NCBI GenBank assembly: GCA_005881235.1
Contig: VBEQ01000094.1
Coordinates: 1-9,797 of the forward strand
Direction of reading: 5' to 3'
Source: Chloroflexota bacterium
GTDB taxonomy: Bacteria > Chloroflexota > Dormibacteria > CF-121
Length of the DNA stretch: 9,797 nt
Shown here piece after piece: positions 6,195-9,797 of this stretch (positions within the stretch are counted from its first letter, which is position 1; each line of letters opens with the position of its first letter). A model generated the notes under the pieces. That model worked only from the letters and a program-made list of their open reading frames with translations. It did not search any database and was not told the DNA's origin. The position numbers and the translations under genes are program-made.

Positions 6195-7658
6195 CTACTG
6201 GGTCAGGCCCTTGATGTAAGGCAGCCGGTTGGCGCTGAAGGTGGCGTTCAGCGTGCCGCTGCCATTCACCGTCAGCGTCCACGCGATGACCTGGCCGAGC
6301 GTCGTCCCGCAGGCGCTGCTCGTGCCGATGATCATGTTGTCGGCTGGCGCGTAGATCGCGCCGCTGATGTTGTAGCAGGCGCCCGCAGAAACTTGGACGA
6401 CGTTCGTGCCTAGCGGTTGTGCCGTACAGACGCTCTGCCACGTTTGGCCCATGGTCTCGATGTAGAGATTGACATTGAAGTAATTGAGGGATGCGGACAG
6501 CGTGACCGTGGCGCTGCTGCCTACTGTGAATGGGTTCTTATCGCATCGGGTGCTCCCGCCGACATTGTCCGGCTTGATCTCGAGGATCACGCCCAGGTCC
6601 GCGCCCGTCGTAAGCGTCTGGCCGCAGCCGGAGATCGGCAGGTCAGAACTGGTCAGTGTGCGCAGCGTCCCCTGCACGTTGACGCCACCGGCCTGCACTT
6701 TGTAGACGCCGGGAAACAAGACGGCCGTCCCCGCGCTTTGCACGTTGATCTGGTTGGTGTATTGACCCGGACACAAGTACGCCGTCCCGTTGACCACGGT
6801 ACTGCCGTTGAAGCTTGCCGACGGCGGGACCGGCTCGGGGTAGCTCGGCGAATCGAGGTGCGTCCCCAGCCGTGGAAGGCTTCCCGGCGTCTGCTGCCCC
6901 GTCACCCGACCGGGATTGTTCAAGAGCGAACCGTCGATGCCATTCTGGTTGACGGCCCAGAGGTCGCCCGCGTTGCCCGACGGGCTGAAGGTGATCGCCG
7001 GGGTCCCACTGCCGGGGTCGATGCTCGCGTTGGTGAAGACACCACCGCGGGCGGCGGCGCTGCCACCACCCTGCAGCGCGAGGACAGCCGTGCCTCCCGT
7101 GATGTTCAAATCGTGCCACGTCCCATTCGCAGGCTTGTCCTGCAAGAGCGCAACGGCGTAGGGAAGGTTCGCGTTCTGTGCCCAGGCACGCGCCGGCAGG
7201 GAGATCGTCGACTGGAAGCCGTGGATGGGTGCGATCACGACCTGGTGGGTGTGCCAGACGGCGGCCATATAGGTGTACGAGTTAGTCACCCAAAGCTGGG
7301 CGTAGTAACCAGCCCCTAGATTGATCGTGCCCACCCCGTTGCCGCCCGGGGCGCCAATCATCGCCTGGTTGGGGCATGAGGCGCTGCACACGGTCCCGCC
7401 GATGCTCGTTCCGGGGAGATTCCTGACGAGGTTCGCGATTGCCTGGTTATGGATGCTGGGATAGCTGGGGGGTATCGCCATCAGCAGCTCCGCCCCCGCC
7501 AGCGCGGCCGAATCCGCGGCATTCTGGACCTGTCGCCGATCGAGATAGATCCCTCCACCGTCCAGCGCCAGCGCCAGGATGGCGGTCAGCACCACCACCG
7601 CCACGGCGACGAGGACAACCGCCTGTCCTGACTGCTTTCGCAACCAGGATCGGTGCAT
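6195..7658 (-). CDS. TadG-like pilus-associated surface protein, cassette 3
   Basis: 487 aa from ATG at 7658, which shares one base with the upstream TGA (TGATG); an in-frame TTG one codon earlier (7661) parallels the cassette 2 start and is possible. Basic tail, membrane helix about 12-32, then ALDGG...DRRQVQNAADSAALAGA (about 31-56), the PF13400-like signature. The exported part has GDLW (about 231-234), YPEPVPPSA, YLCPGQY (about 294-300), FPGVY, DLGVILEI, YAPADN, GQVIAWT and the tail RLPYIKGLTQ. Eight cysteines, all exported. Closest to the cassette 1 protein, sharing the YPEP linker and the CPG(T/Q)Y motif. Beta-rich, no enzyme motif seen; probably a surface-exposed subunit carried by the two pseudopilins encoded just before it. 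Function inferred. Confidence 0.86.
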   Translation of the reverse strand: MHRSWLRKQSGQAVVLVAVAVVVLTAILALALDGGGIYLDRRQVQNAADSAALAGAELLMAIPPSYPSIHNQAIANLVRNLPGTSIGGTVCSASCPNQAMIGAPGGNGVGTINLGAGYYAQLWVTNSYTYMAAVWHTHQVVIAPIHGFQSTISLPARAWAQNANLPYAVALLQDKPANGTWHDLNITGGTAVLALQGGGSAAARGGVFTNASIDPGSGTPAITFSPSGNAGDLWAVNQNGIDGSLLNNPGRVTGQQTPGSLPRLGTHLDSPSYPEPVPPSASFNGSTVVNGTAYLCPGQYTNQINVQSAGTAVLFPGVYKVQAGGVNVQGTLRTLTSSDLPISGCGQTLTTGADLGVILEIKPDNVGGSTRCDKNPFTVGSSATVTLSASLNYFNVNLYIETMGQTWQSVCTAQPLGTNVVQVSAGACYNISGAIYAPADNMIIGTSSACGTTLGQVIAWTLTVNGSGTLNATFSANRLPYIKGLTQ

Positions 7659-8182
7659 CAATACTCGGTGCTCATGGTGCTGGTAACAGTCATGACGATC
7701 CCACCCGGGAAAAACTGCGAGCCGAACGGGGTCAGGGGCTGGAAATTGTATTTGATCGTGACCGCCAGCGCGTTGTGACCGGCGTAGCTGGGAATGACCG
7801 CCCCGCAGCTTCCGACGGCCGCGGCGGGTGCCTGACCCGCGGGCGCATTGGTGGTCAGGTTGCCGCTCCCCGCCCCCACGTAGATCAGGCCGGTGTCCGG
7901 CGTCATGCTGGGGCTGGCCGGCGGCGCGTCATTCATACAGGACCCTGGGCTGAGCTGAACACCGTAGGCGTTCTGTTTGACGGCGCCGGCCACCCAGGCG
8001 TTATCCGGCCGGTTGCTGCCGGTCGTGATCGCCGCCCGGGCTCCATCGCGCGCCGCACCGGCCAAGGTGGAGTAGGCGTACGCGGCGCGGCCGCAATCGA
8101 TCATCACCAGCAGGATCATGATCAGGAAGGGCGAGATCATCGCCATTTCCACCAACGTCTGACCCCGCTTGCGGCGCTTCAT
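7658..8182 (-). CDS. TadE/TadF-like pseudopilin, second gene of cassette 3
   Basis: 174 aa. A very short basic tail MKRRKR is followed by GQTLVEMAM: Gly7 at -1 and Glu12 at +5 of a prepilin-like site. A helix runs to about residue 29, then DCGRAAYAYSTLAGAARDGARA. Cys30 sits at the membrane end; Cys82 and Cys126 are exported and could pair. The C-terminus YNFQPLTPFGSQFFPGG...TSTMSTEY is almost the same as in the cassette 1 second gene. ATG at 8182 overlaps the upstream TGA by 4 nt (ATGA), a translational-coupling arrangement. TadF-position pseudopilin by order and family. Confidence 0.89.
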   Translation of the reverse strand: MKRRKRGQTLVEMAMISPFLIMILLVMIDCGRAAYAYSTLAGAARDGARAAITTGSNRPDNAWVAGAVKQNAYGVQLSPGSCMNDAPPASPSMTPDTGLIYVGAGSGNLTTNAPAGQAPAAAVGSCGAVIPSYAGHNALAVTIKYNFQPLTPFGSQFFPGGIVMTVTSTMSTEY

Positions 8183-8769
8183 TGCTGCTTCTGGACCTGC
8201 ATCGTCGTGGACGCCTCGACCTGGATCAGGCTGGCGCCGACGACCTCCGCCAGTGGGGTCACCGGCGAGAAGTTATAGAGGATGATCACCTGGATCGTCT
8301 GCATCGCGGCCGTGGCCTGGCTGTCGTTGCCGTCGAAACAGATGAAGACGTAGCCGGAGTTCGGCTCCGTGGGGTAGTAGATCGACCAGCTCGAGGGCGC
8401 GCCGGTCAGGCAGTGGGAGGGGGTACTGGCGGGGAGGCTCAGCGTCACATCGCTCGGCACCTCTTTCTGCGCGGCGGCCAGCACCTGGGCATAGCTGTCG
8501 TAGGCGTTGCTGCCGGAGATCGGGTCGTAATAGGTGCCCTGCCGAGCGGCCTCGCGCGCCGAGTTGGTCACGGCGATCGCGTAGTAGAAGACCCGCCCCA
8601 GGTCGGCGCTCCCCATCACCAGCAGCATCAGGATCGGCAGCAGAAGCGCGGTTTCGACGATCGCCTGGCCTTTGCGGGAAAAGGAAAACCGTTGGCACCG
8701 CATGCCGTCCAGCATGAGGCCGCGCAGCCGCTTCCGATCCCTGCCGTTGGGACCATTCACTCTGGTCAT
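8179..8769 (-). CDS. TadE-like pseudopilin, first gene of cassette 3
   Basis: 196 aa as drawn from ATG at 8769. SRKGQAIVETALLLP at residues 31-45 is the TadE/prepilin-like site (Gly34 at -1, Glu39 at +5). A helix to about residue 55 follows, then DLGRVFYYAIAVTNSAREAARQG and TYYDP, nearly as in the cassette 1 first gene. Two exported cysteines (120, 144). The end LYNFSPVTPL...ASTTM matches the shared C-terminal motif. The 33-residue basic tail is long for the family; starting at the internal ATG at 8703 (MRCQRFSFSRKGQ) would give a normal tail. Neither start has a strong Shine-Dalgarno. It begins 38 nt after the ResB stop, so cotranscription with ResB is possible. Confidence 0.86.
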   Translation of the reverse strand: MTRVNGPNGRDRKRLRGLMLDGMRCQRFSFSRKGQAIVETALLLPILMLLVMGSADLGRVFYYAIAVTNSAREAARQGTYYDPISGSNAYDSYAQVLAAAQKEVPSDVTLSLPASTPSHCLTGAPSSWSIYYPTEPNSGYVFICFDGNDSQATAAMQTIQVIILYNFSPVTPLAEVVGASLIQVEASTTMQVQKQQ

Positions 8770-8807
8770 ACGACGACAGAAACGTTGCGGCCGCCGTTAC
8801 CTTGAGA

Positions 8808-9797
8808 CTAGCCGGTGAGCTCCCGGGGTGGCGACAGCCGCTGTTCCGGCCCCATCAGCGGCAGGTAGAGACTGATCAGCAGCGCGGAGAGGCCGATGAC
8901 GAAGGCGGCCAGCACGATCGGGATCCCCGGATCCTTGTTCAGGGTCAGATCGGTGTAGGCCTTCAGCCCGGTGAACCTGAGCTTGTAACCGTCGGGGGTG
9001 ACCACGCTGTCCCCGACTCGGAGCGCTCCGCGCCAGCGGAGGTCCATGTTACTGGTGTCCAGCGAGAAGACGTTCTGGGGCTGTGTCAGATGCAGGTCGC
9101 CGCGGTAGAGCCGGACCAGGAGGATCGGGTTCTTGAGCTGCGGCGTGCCCGGCGCGATCGACTGGTCCACGATTTGCGGGTCCGGCATGAAGATCGCCGT
9201 CGCACCCAGCTGCTCCGAGGGTGGGCCGGCGGACGGGACCTTGATCACCCCGTTCGCGAACTGCGGATCGCCGACGAAGATGGTCGCCGCATCCTCGAGC
9301 ACCCGGCCGTCGGGGGCTTCGATCCGCAGCGTCGGCGCCCAGCCATAGCCCGCCTGGTAGATCTTCACGCCGCGGTACTCGACGTAGTGGTTGACCTGGA
9401 TGCTCTTGGTGTCGACCAAGCGTCCGCCATCGTAGATGCGGACCTGGGACGTGAAGTCCTTGGGCGCACCGGTGGGCCAGAAGCTGGCGCTGAATCGATC
9501 GACCTTGACCTGGAAGCCGGCGTGTTCGCTGGCGAGCTTGCCCTCGCTCAGGTTGTCATAGTTCGCGCGGGCTTCGACGAAGCTGTCCCCCTCCACCACC
9601 GCGACATTGCCGAGGAAGCCGGCCGCCTTGCCGTAAATGACGCCAACCAGCAGGATGAAAAAGCTGGCGTGGAAGACGATGCTCGCGATTTCCGCCCAGA
9701 GCCCGCGGTTGCGCTGCGCCGGCTCCATCGCGCGCCGCCAGGCGGCGGGTACGCGGATGAACATGCTCGCCCCGATCGAGGTGTACATGAGAACGGC
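8808..9797 (-). CDS. resB: ResB/Ccs1-type cytochrome c biogenesis protein, C-terminal part (cut by window edge)
   Basis: An open frame of 329 aa that continues in frame past the right edge; the first Met seen (9788) is probably internal. A membrane helix with a conserved His (SIVFHASFFILLVGVIYG, about residues 37-53 from that Met) is followed by GFLGNVAVVEGDSF, a typical ResB stretch leading into the large extracytoplasmic domain with VNHYVEYRGVKIYQAGYGW. Near the end, LNKDPGIPIVLAAFVIGL begins the last helix, another ResB hallmark, followed by a short tail. ResB/Ccs1 works with ResC/CcsA to carry heme outward and attach it to apocytochrome c CXXCH motifs (System II). The early helices lie outside the window. 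None of the downstream cassette proteins has CXXCH, so a direct link is not supported; it may simply share a transcript. Confidence 0.9.
   Translation of the reverse strand, partial: AVLMYTSIGASMFIRVPAAWRRAMEPAQRNRGLWAEIASIVFHASFFILLVGVIYGKAAGFLGNVAVVEGDSFVEARANYDNLSEGKLASEHAGFQVKVDRFSASFWPTGAPKDFTSQVRIYDGGRLVDTKSIQVNHYVEYRGVKIYQAGYGWAPTLRIEAPDGRVLEDAATIFVGDPQFANGVIKVPSAGPPSEQLGATAIFMPDPQIVDQSIAPGTPQLKNPILLVRLYRGDLHLTQPQNVFSLDTSNMDLRWRGALRVGDSVVTPDGYKLRFTGLKAYTDLTLNKDPGIPIVLAAFVIGLSALLISLYLPLMGPEQRLSPPRELTG

Noticed and set aside
634..8769. Multiheme cytochrome or nanowire genes, suggested by ResB next to pilus genes
   Set aside because: No CXXCH motif occurs in any of the nine cassette proteins.
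8781..8800. AACGTT and GCGGCCGC palindromes after the ResB stop as a terminator
   Set aside because: The arms do not form a continuous stem with a usable loop, and only a short interrupted T-run follows on the minus strand.
1..9797. CRISPR array, tRNA/rRNA genes, insertion sequences, integrase or attachment sites
   Set aside because: No regularly spaced repeats, cloverleaf-like segments, transposase-like proteins or terminal inverted repeats were noticed; coding sequence fills nearly the whole window.

Overview
The window is a GC-rich stretch in which every supportable gene lies on the minus strand, so transcription runs from the right edge to the left. Order in that direction: the C-terminal part of a ResB-type cytochrome c biogenesis membrane protein (runs off the right edge), three consecutive cassettes of pilus-like genes (about 8.1 kb), and the N-terminal part of an EamA/DMT-family transporter (runs off the left edge). 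GC-rich composition, tandem Tad-type genes and a neighbouring System II ResB would fit a soil-type bacterium such as Chloroflexota, Dormibacterota or Actinomycetota. That assignment is inference; no marker in the window settles it.

Each cassette has the same three-gene layout: a TadE-like pseudopilin, a second TadE/TadF-like pseudopilin, and a larger TadG-like protein. Cassette 3 (8769 to 6195) is transcribed first, then cassette 2 (6079 to 3346), then cassette 1 (3235 to 634). The order matches the tadE-tadF-tadG block of classical Tad (tight adherence) loci. No pilin, ATPase (TadA), platform protein (TadB/C), secretin or prepilin peptidase is visible here, so the assembly machinery must lie elsewhere. 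Within a cassette, genes overlap by 1 to 4 nt or are 2 nt apart, suggesting translational coupling and controlled stoichiometry. Cassettes are separated by about 110 to 115 nt.

The small proteins carry a type IVb prepilin-like N-terminus (usually GQxxVE followed by a hydrophobic helix) and a shared C-terminal strand motif ending near TPxxxxF and TM. The TadG-like proteins share a short cytoplasmic tail, one membrane helix and the PF13400-like AVDGG...QNAADAAALAGA signature. They continue into a long extracytoplasmic Gly/Ser/Thr/Asn-rich region with conserved landmarks (GDLW, PGxY, an (A/G)PxDN strand, GQ(I/V)(L/V)A(W/Y)T) and a C-terminus ending L-x-Q. By eye I see no von Willebrand A domain. 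All nine proteins have an even number of exported cysteines.

The most notable point is the triplication itself: three diverged versions of one three-subunit, probably surface-exposed assembly. The two inter-cassette gaps share an unexplained leader element, a CGTA direct repeat at fixed distance from the next cassette. A reasonable inference is a set of alternative pilus-tip or adhesin complexes, but no functional proof is available from sequence alone.
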